NCBI GenBank assembly: GCA_946886245.1
Contig: CAMPIF010000306.1
Coordinates: 1 to 5,805, forward strand
Direction of reading: 5' to 3'
DNA length: 5,805 nt
Source of the DNA: Ectopseudomonas composti
GTDB lineage: Bacteria > Pseudomonadota > Gammaproteobacteria > Pseudomonadales > Pseudomonadaceae
Shown here in pieces: positions 5,685 to 5,805 of the stretch (the first letter of the stretch is position 1; each line of letters opens with the position of its first letter). The position numbers and the translations under genes were made by a program. Under the pieces are notes generated by a model. The model was not told the origin of the DNA. It worked only from the letters and a program-made list of their open reading frames with translations, and did not search any database.

Positions 5685-5805
5685 TCAATCGTGCGGCACC
5701 AGCTTCAACGATAGTGAGTTGATGCAGTAGCGCAACCCGGTCGGACGGGGCCCATCGGGAAATACATGCCCGAGGTGACTGTTCGCATGCGTTGAGCGCA
5801 CTTCG
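5685..5805 (-). CDS. msrB: Peptide-methionine (R)-S-oxide reductase, C-terminal part (cut by window edge)
   Basis: The last 39 codons are visible, beginning [10 protein letters not shown] and ending KLVPHD before TGA (5685-5687). They contain the MsrB hallmarks [19 protein letters not shown] and SLSLKLVP. The Cys in RYCINS is at the position of the catalytic cysteine of MsrB, which reduces methionine-R-sulfoxide in proteins and is recycled by thioredoxin. The N-terminal zinc-binding Cys pairs and the start are outside the window, so completeness cannot be judged. It converges on the 58-aa gene with a hairpin between them. It is transcribed on the same strand as the five-gene operon but is separated from it by an opposite-strand gene, so it is a separate unit. 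Confidence 0.93.
   Translation of the reverse strand, partial: EVRSTHANSHLGHVFPDGPRPTGLRYCINSLSLKLVPHD

Noticed and set aside
5446..5688. An 80-codon minus-strand frame opposite the 58-aa gene, touching the end of msrB
   Set aside because: It begins inside the true msrB 3' end in another frame, lacks a ribosome binding site, and is antisense to the better supported 58-aa gene.

Overview
This 5.8 kb window is GC-rich and has the codon use, short spacers and gene content of a Pseudomonas-type gammaproteobacterial chromosome. I infer a member of the P. mendocina/oleovorans/stutzeri side of the genus, but the sequence alone does not settle the species. There are eight protein genes. Six are housekeeping or conserved 'unknown function' genes whose families I recognise. 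One is a 58-aa small protein, and one (msrB) runs off the right edge. I see no tRNA, rRNA, CRISPR array, transposase or prophage gene.

Layout. Positions 1-852 (+) encode an RhtA-type EamA exporter that looks full length. Its stop codon shares a CTAG tetranucleotide with the stop of the convergent gene on the other strand. From 5161 down to 849 the minus strand carries a very tight five-gene array: AcoX/COG3199-type ATP-NAD kinase-like protein, DUF1287 periplasmic protein, DCC-family (DUF393) thiol-disulfide oxidoreductase-like protein, DoxX-like membrane protein, and an MsbA-like ABC half-transporter. Spacings are +9, -4, -8 and +8 nt, so this is almost certainly one operon with translational coupling. 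Positions 5467-5643 (+) encode a 58-aa acidic protein with a strong ribosome binding site. Positions 5685-5805 (-) are the C-terminal end of methionine-R-sulfoxide reductase B.

The 305-nt gap between the operon and the small gene (5162-5466) is the most unusual part. Most of it is a ~170-bp non-coding element (about 5238-5406) with imperfect 24-bp terminal inverted repeats and a perfect 10-bp inverted repeat nested inside, which looks like a MITE or other dispersed palindromic repeat. It sits between the divergent genes, so it may have displaced or supplied promoter signals. Next to it, at 5184-5200 on the + strand, is a near-consensus sigma-54 (-24/-12) sequence.

How the genes might work together (inference). 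A possible NADP(H)-supplying kinase, a Cys-x-x-Cys redox protein, a DoxX-like membrane protein, a secreted Cys/His papain-like protein and an exporter suggest an envelope or thiol-redox unit. No member gives a defined substrate. msrB next door fits a redox theme but is convergent and not part of the operon.
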